A DNA stretch of 64,000 bases, from contig CABQKA010000001.1 of assembly GCA_902464615.1 (NCBI GenBank), positions 248,001-312,000 on the forward strand, read 5' to 3'. This document shows, piece by piece, positions 51,501 to 58,345 of this stretch; position 1 is the first letter of the stretch, and each line of letters begins with the position of its first letter. Below the pieces are notes generated by a model. The model worked only from the letters and a program-made list of their open reading frames with translations, was not told the DNA's origin and did not search any database. A program made the position numbers and the translations under genes. This DNA is from an uncultured Prevotella sp. (GTDB taxonomy: Bacteria; Bacteroidota; Bacteroidia; Bacteroidales; Bacteroidaceae).

Positions 51501-52569
51501 CGTCGTAGGTTCGGGAAGCGAGGAACTGGGCGACGTGGCGCCGGGCGACAGCCTGACGCTCGTCCTCAAGCTGCCCAAGGCCGCGCTCAGGAAGGCCGCG
51601 CGCAACGGCATAGAGACGCTGCTCAACCTCCACGTGGTCTACCGCGAGCCGACCGCATCCTGCCCCGCCGGCCACGAGGTGGCGCACCACCAGGTGACGC
51701 TGACGGGCCGCGCACCGCTGCCCGCACTGGCAACGGACAAGGACGGCGGCGACCCGCTGCGCGAGACGCGTGCCGAAGGCCGGCTCACCGTGGGCAACGC
51801 CAAGGTCAGCGCCACCTTCGACGAACGGACGGGACAGCTCACCTCGCTCCGCTTCGGCGGCCGTGAGGTCATTGCCGCCGGGAAAGGCTTCATCTACGAC
51901 AACCACCGGTGGATAGAGAACGACAAATACACGCGGACGGACAACGGGCTGGCCCCGGAAGGCACTTGCCGCGCGGAACGCCGCGGAGAGACATTCGTCG
52001 TGACCACCAGCCGCGACGGCGAACTGTGCGCGACCGAGCTCACCTTCACCGTCTACCCGCAGGGCACGGTCGACGTGGACGCCCGTTTCACGCCGAAGAG
52101 CGGCAACCTGCGCCGGGCCGGGCTTTCCTGCGCCATCGACTCCGCCCTCTCCCACGTGGACTACTACGCCTACGGTCCGTGGGAGAACTACTGCGACCGC
52201 AAGGACGGCGTGCTTCTGGGCCGCTATTCGGCCACGGTGGACGCCATGCCGGAGCGCTACGTGAAACCGCAGAGCACGGGCGGACGCGAGGGACTGCGCG
52301 AACTGACGCTCACGGACGGGAAAGGGTTCGGCCTGAAAGTGGAGACGGAAGGCGACGTGGCCTTTTCCGCACTGCCCTTCACGGACGAGGACCTGATGAA
52401 CGGCCGGCACATGTGGGAGATGGAGGCACGCCCCTACACCGTGCTCCACCTGGACGCCTGGACGCGCGGCGTGGGCAACGCCAGCTGCGGACAGGACGTG
52501 GACACGCTGCCCATATACCGTGTGCCGCAACGCACGCTCCGCTACAAGCTGCGGCTCAGCGCCATGTAA
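48556..52569 (+). CDS. Secreted GH2 beta-galactosidase with an extra N-terminal beta-rich domain
   Basis: This 1,337-residue secreted enzyme is about 300 residues longer than E. coli LacZ. After the signal peptide (A-A-G-A-V-A-Q), residues ~25-310 hold two lectin-like repeats with Q-x-W patterns (D-Q-H-W-T-L and R-G-Q-Y-W-T-V), suggesting ricin-type beta-trefoils. The LacZ-type domains follow from ~320: sugar-binding, immunoglobulin-like, barrel with acid/base E783 (L-G-N-E-A-G-N-G) and nucleophile E850 (I-C-E-Y-A-H-A-M-G-N), then the beta-galactosidase small chain. It likely removes beta-galactose from host or dietary glycans. The start at 48556 gives a proper signal peptide. Confidence 0.94.
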   Translation: MKRTLSFRLWLLCLAAWLAAAGAVAQPHFGRGALYHLVPAGNGRLAVGYDPQTGAVSAAQADEDRADQHWTLSALSGAWRLINPFSNLALRTEGDAVRTGENNGSDEAQLWLLEAAGDAFLLVPANRPDRAARLQADGSLTLVAKTAARSDAAARFHVRRAARDGFDEALTYRIRPAAQPGLVLGNGDSGENNARIVAERPDTANRGQYWTVKMLDLDRRVVGNAFYAQHFDDGGGNPAVDYLLQWPARAGVWRNAQFRFEPVEGRAGTFRLLSVSPKRQGQMYALRDGAVRLVTDDADDPTGWFTAEQVEKPRIKAPYWEDETMFAEHKLPGVATYMPYESQAAMLADTAYYATPWTVPVNTRFLSLNGTWRFHFVSEPSQRPTDFFRTDFDVSAWDTIPVPSNWEMQGYDHPIYCNVEYPHANTPPYIKARPGFNDGGKNYGINPVGSYVRTFRVPAGWQSRRTLLHFGGIYSAAFVWVNGRYVGYTQGSNNVSEFDVTEFLRDGENRLAVQVFRWSDGSYLECQDMFRMSGIFRDVYLYNVPQVSVRDHFLTARFFEGLQNAELRVRLAFDTLAAAAAGKQLCVALYAPDGQLVDSAACPAAADSAGQAATEAVLRVKGVRLWNAETPWLYTVRVVQRDATGREEMAFSTKYGFRDIRIANSLVYINGRRVLFKGVNRHDTDPERGRAVTTESMLRDVLLMKRNNINTIRTAHYPNAARMYAMFDHYGLYCVDEADLEDHANQSISDMPSWEPAFVDRVDRMVRRDRNHPSVVMWSLGNEAGNGENFRACYAAAKALDSRPVHYEGTRINGQYGGGRFSDFYSKMYPGMAWMEQHTSGLDKPMFICEYAHAMGNAIGNLREYWDYIEHSNSCIGGCIWDWVDQAIYDPHEMKQGLRRLHTGYDYPGPHQGNFCSNGIVPATRHESAKLKEVKAAYQYVKFAVTNIDTLKNRAGIRLYNGYAFQTLAPFALRYDVVRDGHVVGSGSEELGDVAPGDSLTLVLKLPKAALRKAARNGIETLLNLHVVYREPTASCPAGHEVAHHQVTLTGRAPLPALATDKDGGDPLRETRAEGRLTVGNAKVSATFDERTGQLTSLRFGGREVIAAGKGFIYDNHRWIENDKYTRTDNGLAPEGTCRAERRGETFVVTTSRDGELCATELTFTVYPQGTVDVDARFTPKSGNLRRAGLSCAIDSALSHVDYYAYGPWENYCDRKDGVLLGRYSATVDAMPERYVKPQSTGGREGLRELTLTDGKGFGLKVETEGDVAFSALPFTDEDLMNGRHMWEMEARPYTVLHLDAWTRGVGNASCGQDVDTLPIYRVPQRTLRYKLRLSAM

Positions 52570-52638
52570 ACGCACACCGGCCAGCCTGCCGCACGCCGGA
52601 AACCGCACCGGGCGCTCCGGGCGGAAGGCACAGACGGA

Positions 52639-52701
52639 ACGGGCCTTATCCCTGTTTTTACGGGGCTAAGGCCCGTTTTTTCAGGCATTAGCCCCGTATT
52701 G
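52639..52701. repeat. 21-bp-unit intergenic array, copy 10 (3 units)
   Basis: Units start at 52639, 52660 and 52681. Unit 2 (ACGGGGCTAAGGCCCGT) and the reverse complement of unit 1 agree at 15 of 17 positions; two spacers are TTTT. The array ends 14 bp before the promoter box at 52716. Confidence 0.9.
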
Positions 52702-52715
52702 TTCCAAATTATCCA

Positions 52716-52723
52716 TATATTTG
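52716..52723 (+). promoter_or_regulatory. Promoter -7 box for paralogue 1
   Basis: TATATTTG within the context AAATTATCCATATATTTG, which is shared with paralogue 2's promoter. It implies a leader of about 95 nt. Confidence 0.7.
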
Positions 52724-52824
52724 CCGCACGGGGCAGAAAGCGCCGCATGCCAGGCTGCCCGGACACCGCGCGGCTCCATGCACATCCGTCCCGCACTTTT
52801 GTTTCACCTCTCATTGTAACTATT

Positions 52825-53364
52825 ATGAAAAAAGACAGTTACCACTCGTTCTCTACGGCGCTGAAGGCCGGGGCCGCCGCGTTTCTTCTCGCCGCCGCCC
52901 CCCTGGGCACCATCCGCGCGACAGCGACAGACCAGCCGGCCCTGTCCGCGGCCACGACGGCCATTTCCCCCAGCGGAGAATGGAAAGCCTACGACTTCTC
53001 GCCACTTTACACCATAAAGGGCGTCACTTACAAAGACCAGCCCGGCTTGGACGCCCAGATTACGAAGGATTTCTCCGTGCGTAGCAACAGATCGCTCACG
53101 CTCACCGCCACTTCGCGCAAGGCGCGCAGACATGCCAGGAAAATGCACGCCGACATCGCGAAAAACGGGCAATATACCTACATCAGCTCCAACCGGAAGG
53201 GCGACGACTGCGTGTATATCTATGCCCACAAGAGCGGCGGGCGGTACAACGAAGTGCTCATCTTCAAATTCATCGGCAAGCAGGCAAGCATCCTCCAAAT
53301 AGAAGGCATGTTCAGCTCCTTTGACCTGACCAAAATCTCCGTACAGCTCGAGCTGAAAGCCTGA
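52825..53364 (+). CDS. Secreted DUF4252-like protein, paralogue 1
   Basis: This 179-residue exported protein has a signal peptide (A-A-F-L-L-A-A-A-P-L-G-T-I-R-A). The mature part shows W-K-A-Y-D-F-S-P-L-Y, G-V-T-Y, Y-I-Y-A-H, Y-N-E-V-L-I-F and S-I-L-Q-I-E-G-M-F-S. The same framework recurs in the next two genes. It resembles the DUF4252 family of small Bacteroidota exported proteins, whose function is unknown. The start at 52825 gives M-K-K-D-S before the hydrophobic core. It has its own array and promoter. Confidence 0.75.
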   Translation: MKKDSYHSFSTALKAGAAAFLLAAAPLGTIRATATDQPALSAATTAISPSGEWKAYDFSPLYTIKGVTYKDQPGLDAQITKDFSVRSNRSLTLTATSRKARRHARKMHADIAKNGQYTYISSNRKGDDCVYIYAHKSGGRYNEVLIFKFIGKQASILQIEGMFSSFDLTKISVQLELKA

Positions 53365-53418
53365 CTGCCGCCCGCACAGCGCCCCGACAGGCGCTGCCGG
53401 AAGGAAAGTCCAGGCAAA

Positions 53419-53481
53419 ACGGGCATAAGCCCGGTTTTTACGCGCCTTAGGCCCGTTTTCACAAGCCTAAGGCGCGTATTT
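53419..53481. repeat. 21-bp-unit intergenic array, copy 11 (3 units)
   Basis: Units start at 53419, 53440 and 53461. Unit 2 (ACGCGCCTTAGGCCCGT) and the reverse complement of unit 3 agree at 15 of 17 positions and share an otherwise rare GCGCC/GGCGC change, a compensatory pair. The array ends 24 bp before the next promoter box. Confidence 0.9.
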
Positions 53482-53505
53482 CCCGAAATTATCCGTAACT
53501 TTGGA

Positions 53506-53513
53506 GGTCCAGG
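53506..53513 (+). promoter_or_regulatory. Promoter -7 box for paralogues 2 and 3
   Basis: TAACTTTG within AAATTATCCGTAACTTTG, nearly the same block as at 52706-52723. This indicates duplication of promoter and gene together. Confidence 0.72.
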
Positions 53514-53603
53514 GCCGGCCGTGCCACACGGCTGCGGCGTCCGCACGCCAAATGGCGGGTACGGCCCGGAACCTCAATTCATCCCCAGACAAACGGACCG
53601 ACC

Positions 53604-54116
53604 ATGACCCGCACTTACCTTTTCGCCCTCTCCGCCGTCGCGGCCGCCGCGACGCTGTTTCTCCCGCCGGCCTGCGAGCCGGCCACTGCGGCCGCAGCCG
53701 GCCCGGCGGTCGCCACTGCCGTGCCCAACGCCCCCAAGTGGAAGGGTTGCGACCTATCCGCTTTTTCCCACCTGGACGGCGCGGCTTATTCCGAGAAGTC
53801 CGGCACGCCCGCCGTTTTCTCGCAAGACTTCTCGCTGCCCACCACCCGGCTTGTGCAAATCTCCACCACCGCGCGTGCGGCACAGAAACAGGTCGAGGCA
53901 CTCCGCGACCGCACGGACGACGACGCGCGATACCAGCACGTGAGCACCATCCGCGAGGAAGACCGCAGCATCTACCTCTACGCCCACGCCGGGGAAGGCG
54001 GGTACGACGAAATCCTCACGTTCGGCATCTCCGAAGAGGAAAACACCATACTCCAACTGCTGGGCAAATTCTCGACCGACGACCTCCTGGCGGTAGTCCG
54101 GCAGTTCACACACTAA
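53604..54116 (+). CDS. Secreted DUF4252-like protein, paralogue 2
   Basis: This 170-residue protein has a signal region followed by P-P-A-C-E-P. The cysteine lacks a strong lipobox, so lipidation is uncertain. Mature motifs W-K-G-C-D-L-S-A-F, S-I-Y-L-Y-A-H, Y-D-E-I-L-T-F and I-L-Q-L-L-G-K-F-S-T-D-D-L align with paralogues 1 and 3. The function is unknown. Paralogue 3 begins 35 bp after its stop without a separate promoter, so the two are probably co-transcribed. Confidence 0.75.
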   Translation: MTRTYLFALSAVAAAATLFLPPACEPATAAAAGPAVATAVPNAPKWKGCDLSAFSHLDGAAYSEKSGTPAVFSQDFSLPTTRLVQISTTARAAQKQVEALRDRTDDDARYQHVSTIREEDRSIYLYAHAGEGGYDEILTFGISEEENTILQLLGKFSTDDLLAVVRQFTH

Positions 54117-54151
54117 AAACTACGGCACAGCCCTTCAAAAACGGACCACAG

Positions 54152-54682
54152 ATGACCAGAAAACGCCCCACACGCTGCCGCACCGCTTTCGCGGCGCTGG
54201 CCCTTATCCTTTGCACGACATCCGCCCCATCGGCCGGGCGGACGCATGGGCAGGCCGTTCCCGCCGCCACTCCGGCCGTCGCGGCGGCAAGCCGGACACA
54301 CGACGACTGGAAAGGCTTCGACCTGTCGCCCTACTACGAAATGGAAGGCGTGACCCACAGCCGGATGTCCAAAGCGGCCCTGCAGTTCATCCCCCAGCTG
54401 GCCGACAAGGCAGAAAGCATCACGATGCTGGCCACTACGGCCAAGAAACCGGCCAAGGCATTTGAAAAAGTGCGCAACGAGATAGACAGCGACAGCCGCT
54501 ACGAAAGCCTGGCCTCGGCCAAGAACGAGGAGCTCACCTTCTACATCTACGGACACGGGCAAGACGACAGCTACGACGAGATGCTCTGTTTCGTCCAGGT
54601 AGAAGGCATCTACACCGTGGCCCAAATCATGGGGAAATTCACGGAAAAAGACCTCACAGCCATCATGAGTACCATCCGCTGA
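54152..54682 (+). CDS. Secreted DUF4252-like protein, paralogue 3
   Basis: This 176-residue protein has a basic N-terminus and a hydrophobic stretch (A-F-A-A-L-A-L-I-L-C-T-T-S-A-P-S-A-G) that acts as a signal peptide. The mature motifs W-K-G-F-D-L-S-P-Y-Y-E-M-E-G-V-T, F-Y-I-Y-G-H, Y-D-E-M-L-C-F and I-M-G-K-F-T-E-K-D-L match the other two paralogues. It is last of the tandem triplet, followed by a 15-bp-stem terminator (54705-54756). Confidence 0.75.
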   Translation: MTRKRPTRCRTAFAALALILCTTSAPSAGRTHGQAVPAATPAVAAASRTHDDWKGFDLSPYYEMEGVTHSRMSKAALQFIPQLADKAESITMLATTAKKPAKAFEKVRNEIDSDSRYESLASAKNEELTFYIYGHGQDDSYDEMLCFVQVEGIYTVAQIMGKFTEKDLTAIMSTIR

Positions 54683-54704
54683 GCCAGCCTGCGCACCACA
54701 CCCC

Positions 54705-54756
54705 GCCTCCGCGCCCGGACACGCCAAACGCGTATCCGGGCGCGGAGGCCGCTTTA
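54705..54756 (+). terminator. Intrinsic terminator after the paralogue triplet
   Basis: A perfect 15-bp stem (GCCTCCGCGCCCGGA, 54705-54719, with 54735-54749) is followed by CGCTTTA. The T tract is short. Confidence 0.75.
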
Positions 54757-54787
54757 TGCCCCAGTCGCGGGAAGCGTGACAGGCCAT

Positions 54788-54860
54788 ATGAAAATTAAGT
54801 CACACTATATTCAGATTATATAAAATAATTACATGAATAGTTTGCATAAATAAGATTTAA
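54788..54860. promoter_or_regulatory. AT-rich operator-like region upstream of argR (candidate ARG boxes)
   Basis: A sharply AT-rich stretch in otherwise GC-rich DNA. It contains ATGAATAGTTTGCATAAA (54833-54850), which partly resembles the ArgR-binding ARG box (TGAAT...ATTCA type). It lies just upstream of the TACTTTTG box, so ArgR autoregulation and arginine repression of the operon are plausible. Confidence 0.5.
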
Positions 54861-54864
54861 TGTG

Positions 54865-54872
54865 TACTTTTG
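54865..54872 (+). promoter_or_regulatory. Promoter -7 box of the arginine operon
   Basis: TACTTTTG, 15 bp before the chosen argR start. Confidence 0.72.
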
Positions 54873-54887
54873 CCGCAACAATTGAAA

Positions 54888-55379
54888 ATGATTACAGAAA
54901 TGAACGAGAGAACACAACGCCTTAATGCGCTTCGGGCCATCCTGAGCGAAACGGAAGCCGAAAGCCAGGAGTTTATCCGCCAAGAATTATCGCGACGCGG
55001 CTTCGACGTAACGCAGGCCACCCTGTCGCGCGACCTGCGCACCCTGCGGGCGGCCAAAGTGCTCGACACCCGCGGGCACCGCTACATCCTCCCGGACCAT
55101 CCGCTCTACCGCCGCACGGCAACCCCCGCGCCCCTTGCCGACTATCACCATAACTACGGATTCATCTCCATCAACTTCTCGGGGAACGTCGCCATCCTGC
55201 ACACGCGCCCCGGCTACGCAGGCGGGCTGGCCTCGGACATAGACACCCACCACTTGAGCAACGTGGCGGGCACACTGGCAGGCGACGACACCATCCTGCT
55301 CATCATGACGGAAGGCGCAGACCGCAACGAACTGATAGACGAACTCTCCGGCGTCATTCCGGCACTCAAAAGAAAATAA
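54888..55379 (+). CDS. argR: Arginine repressor ArgR
   Basis: An arginine-dependent repressor of arginine biosynthesis. The ~163-residue protein has an N-terminal winged helix (S-Q-E-F-I-R-Q-E-L-S-R-R-G-F-D-V-T-Q-A-T-L-S-R-D-L) and a C-terminal hexamerisation/arginine-binding domain ending with A-G-D-D-T-I-L-L-I-M. The start is 54888 or 54900 (M-N-E-R-T); both fit the promoter. It is first in the operon argR-GNAT-argG-argC-argD, so the pathway probably controls itself through the AT-rich region upstream. Confidence 0.93.
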   Translation: MITEMNERTQRLNALRAILSETEAESQEFIRQELSRRGFDVTQATLSRDLRTLRAAKVLDTRGHRYILPDHPLYRRTATPAPLADYHHNYGFISINFSGNVAILHTRPGYAGGLASDIDTHHLSNVAGTLAGDDTILLIMTEGADRNELIDELSGVIPALKRK

Positions 55380-55454
55380 AACACAGCCGCCCGACCGGCC
55401 CGACGCCCGCCGCGCCAGCAGGCAGACGGGCATGCGGAACGGAGACGCATAGAC

Positions 55455-56117
55455 ATGAACACAATGGAAGAATACAACGACGGCATCAGAGTATTCGTGG
55501 CCGACGCTTCCCACGAGAAATACGTGGACACCATACTCCAAGCCATCACAGACGCAGCCAAAGTGCGCGGCTCGGGTATTGCCTCGCGCACACACGAATA
55601 CCTGGCGACGAAAATGCGCGAGCGCAAAGCTATCCTGGCCCTTTACGGCGAGGAGTTCGCAGGATTCTGCTACATCGAAAGCTGGGAGAACAAGCACTAC
55701 GTGGCCAACTCGGGACTGATTGTAGTACCGAAATTCCGCGGGCACCACTTGGCCACACGCATCAAACGGCTCGCCTTCTCGCTGAGCCGCCTGCGGTGGC
55801 CGCAAGCCAAGCTCTTCGGCCTGACCAGTTCGGGGGCCGTGATGCGCATCAATACGGCACTCGGTTACGTCCCCGTGCCGTTCTCCGAGCTGACACAGGA
55901 CGATGAATACTGGAAAGGGTGCGGCACGCCCGAACATCCGTGCTGCATCAACTGCGACGTGCTGGCCCGCACCGGACGTAAGTACTGCGTGTGCACGGGC
56001 ATGCTTTACGACCCGGCACACCACCCCAACGAACCGCTTCCCGTAGAACTGGCCGAAGATGTCGTCAAGTTCGTGCTCGAAGCCGAGAAGAAAGAAAGTA
56101 AAACCCCAACCTTATAA
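55455..56117 (+). CDS. GNAT acyltransferase of the arginine operon (candidate N-acylglutamate synthase)
   Basis: This 220-residue protein carries a GNAT acyl-CoA-binding region: L-I-V-V-P-K-F-R-G-H-H-L-A-T-R near residues 90-104. A C-terminal cysteine-rich stretch (H-P-C-C-I-N-C-D ... K-Y-C-V-C) could bind a metal. It sits between argR and argG, two bases before argG, with no argA or argJ in view. Bacteroides makes arginine through N-succinylated intermediates, so this enzyme is a good candidate for the first acylation of glutamate. Substrate and acyl donor are inferred from context only. Confidence 0.75.
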   Translation: MNTMEEYNDGIRVFVADASHEKYVDTILQAITDAAKVRGSGIASRTHEYLATKMRERKAILALYGEEFAGFCYIESWENKHYVANSGLIVVPKFRGHHLATRIKRLAFSLSRLRWPQAKLFGLTSSGAVMRINTALGYVPVPFSELTQDDEYWKGCGTPEHPCCINCDVLARTGRKYCVCTGMLYDPAHHPNEPLPVELAEDVVKFVLEAEKKESKTPTL

Positions 56118-56119
56118 AC

Positions 56120-57325
56120 ATGGCAAAAAAGAAAGTAGTCGTGGCCTACAGCGGCGGTCTGGACACCTCCTATACCGTGATGTACCTGGCCAAGGAGCTT
56201 GGCTACGAAGTATATGCCGCCTGCGCCAATACCGGCGGTTTCAGCGAAGAACAGTTGCGCACGAACGAGGAGAACGCTTACCGGCTCGGCGCAGAGAAGT
56301 ACGTCACACTCGACGTGACGCACGAATACTACGAGAAGAGTCTCAAGTACATGATCTACGGGAACGTGTTGCGCAACAACGTTTACCCGATCTCCGTCAG
56401 CTCGGAGCGTATCTTCCAGGGCATAGCCATTGCCCGCTACGCCAAGGAAATCGGGGCCGACGCCATAGCCCACGGTTCGACAGGAGCAGGCAACGACCAA
56501 GTGCGCTTCGACATGACGTTCCTGGTCATGTGCCCGGAGATGGAAATCATCACCCTCACGCGCGACCGTAACCTGACGCGCCAGGAGGAAGTGGACTTCC
56601 TGAACAGCCACGGCTTCAAGGCCGACTTCGCCAAGTTGAAATACAGCTACAACGTAGGCCTGTGGGGAACAAGCATCTGCGGCGGCGAAATCCTCGATTC
56701 GCGGGAAGGACTGCCCGAAACGGCCTATCTCAAGCAAGTGACCAAAACGGGAACGGAACGCCTGGAGCTGTCGTTTGAGAAAGGCGAGCTGAAAGCGGTC
56801 AACGGCGAACGCTTCGACGACCCTGTCGCCGCCATCCGCAAGGTAGAGGAAATCGGCGCGGCCTACGGCATCGGACGCGACATGCACGTCGGCGACACAA
56901 TCATCGGTATAAAAGGCCGCGTGGGCTTTGAGGCCGCCGCGCCCATGCTTATCATCGGCGCGCACCGCTTCCTGGAAAAATACACGCTCTCTAAGTGGCA
57001 GCAGTACTGGAAAGACCAAGTGGCCAACTGGTACGGCATGTTCCTCCACGAGAGCCAGTATCTCGAGCCCGTCATGCGGGACATCGAGGCCATGCTCGAG
57101 TCCTCGCAGCGCCACGTCAACGGAACCGCCATACTCGAACTGCGGCCGCTCGGCTTCAGCACGGTCGGCGTAGACAGCCCCGACGACCTGGTGAAAACGA
57201 AATTCGGCGAATACGGCGAAACACAGAAGGGATGGACAGCAGAAGACGCCAAGGGATTCATCAAAGTACTGTCCACGCCCCTGCGCGTGTTCTACGCCAA
57301 CCACCCCGACGACGAAAACGTCTGA
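56120..57325 (+). CDS. argG: Argininosuccinate synthase
   Basis: Joins citrulline and aspartate using ATP. The 401-residue protein starts with the PP-loop V-V-A-Y-S-G-G-L-D-T-S and contains H-G-S-T-G-A-G-N-D-Q-V-R-F and C-G-G-E-I, all conserved in the family. Length is normal. It begins two bases after the GNAT gene and is followed 29 bp later by argC, in one clear operon. Confidence 0.97.
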   Translation: MAKKKVVVAYSGGLDTSYTVMYLAKELGYEVYAACANTGGFSEEQLRTNEENAYRLGAEKYVTLDVTHEYYEKSLKYMIYGNVLRNNVYPISVSSERIFQGIAIARYAKEIGADAIAHGSTGAGNDQVRFDMTFLVMCPEMEIITLTRDRNLTRQEEVDFLNSHGFKADFAKLKYSYNVGLWGTSICGGEILDSREGLPETAYLKQVTKTGTERLELSFEKGELKAVNGERFDDPVAAIRKVEEIGAAYGIGRDMHVGDTIIGIKGRVGFEAAAPMLIIGAHRFLEKYTLSKWQQYWKDQVANWYGMFLHESQYLEPVMRDIEAMLESSQRHVNGTAILELRPLGFSTVGVDSPDDLVKTKFGEYGETQKGWTAEDAKGFIKVLSTPLRVFYANHPDDENV

Positions 57326-57354
57326 CATAACTCCAACGTATCACCATTCCTACC

Positions 57355-58323
57355 ATGATCAGAATTGGCATAGTTGGCGGCGCGGGCTACACGGCAGGCG
57401 AGTTGTGCCGCCTCCTGCTCAATCACCCGGAAGCCGAGATCGCGTTCATCAACAGTGAAAGCAACGCCGGGAACCTCGTGGCCGACGTTCACGCGGGACT
57501 TTACGGCGAGACAGACCTGCGATTCACAGACCAGCTGCCCTTCGAAGAAGCCGACGTCGTGTTCTTCTGCTTCGGACACGGGAAGAGCACGCAGTTTCTC
57601 GCAGACCACTACATTCCCGCAGGAGTACGCATCATCGACCTGGCACAGGACTTCCGGCTCGAGGCGGAGGACAACGACTTCGTCTACGGGCTTCCGGAGC
57701 TGAACCGTCCGAAGCTGACCGGAGCCTGCCATGTGGCCAATCCGGGATGCTTCGCCACGTGCATACAGCTCGGCCTCCTGCCGCTGGCACAGGCCGGCCT
57801 GCTCGAAGGAGACATAACCGTAAACGCCATCACGGGTTCGACCGGAGCCGGCGTGAAGCCTTCGGCCACGACCCACTTCTCCTGGCGTACCGGCAACATA
57901 AGCATTTACAAACCCTTCGAGCATCAGCACGTGCCTGAAATCCTGCAATCGCTCCGACAGCTGCAACCCTCATTCGACGGCGCGGTAGACTTCATCCCCT
58001 ACCGCGGCGACTTCGCCCGCGGCATCTTCGCCACCGAGGTGCTGCGCTGCGATGTCGCGGACGACGAAGTGGCCCAGCTCTACCGCGACTTCTACGACGA
58101 GGCCCCCTTCACGCACTACTCCGACCGCCCCATAGACCTCAAGCAAGTGGTCAACACGAACAAATGCCTCATCCACACCGAGCGTCACGGCGACAAGCTC
58201 CTCGTCACCGCATGTATCGACAACCTGCTCAAGGGAGCTTCCGGGCAGGCCGTACAAAACATGAACCTCATGTTCGACCTGGAAGAGACCACCGGACTCC
58301 GCCTCAAGCCCGTAGCTTTCTAA
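57355..58323 (+). CDS. argC: N-acetyl(succinyl)-gamma-glutamyl-phosphate reductase
   Basis: An NADPH-dependent reductase of the acylated glutamyl phosphate. The 322-residue protein has the dinucleotide motif G-I-V-G-G-A-G-Y-T-A-G-E and the catalytic C132 in V-A-N-P-G-C-F-A-T. T-G-S-T-G-A-G and P-Y-R-G-D-F-A-R-G-I are also present. In this lineage the acyl group is probably succinyl rather than acetyl. It lies between argG and argD with short gaps (29 and 22 bp). Confidence 0.96.
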   Translation: MIRIGIVGGAGYTAGELCRLLLNHPEAEIAFINSESNAGNLVADVHAGLYGETDLRFTDQLPFEEADVVFFCFGHGKSTQFLADHYIPAGVRIIDLAQDFRLEAEDNDFVYGLPELNRPKLTGACHVANPGCFATCIQLGLLPLAQAGLLEGDITVNAITGSTGAGVKPSATTHFSWRTGNISIYKPFEHQHVPEILQSLRQLQPSFDGAVDFIPYRGDFARGIFATEVLRCDVADDEVAQLYRDFYDEAPFTHYSDRPIDLKQVVNTNKCLIHTERHGDKLLVTACIDNLLKGASGQAVQNMNLMFDLEETTGLRLKPVAF

Positions 58324-58345
58324 ACCCGCTATCACACTTTCCTAC

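Noticed and set aside
49942..52608. 888-codon minus-strand open frame across the GH2 gene.
   Set aside because: Antisense shadow of a gene with clear catalytic motifs; no promoter or family signature.
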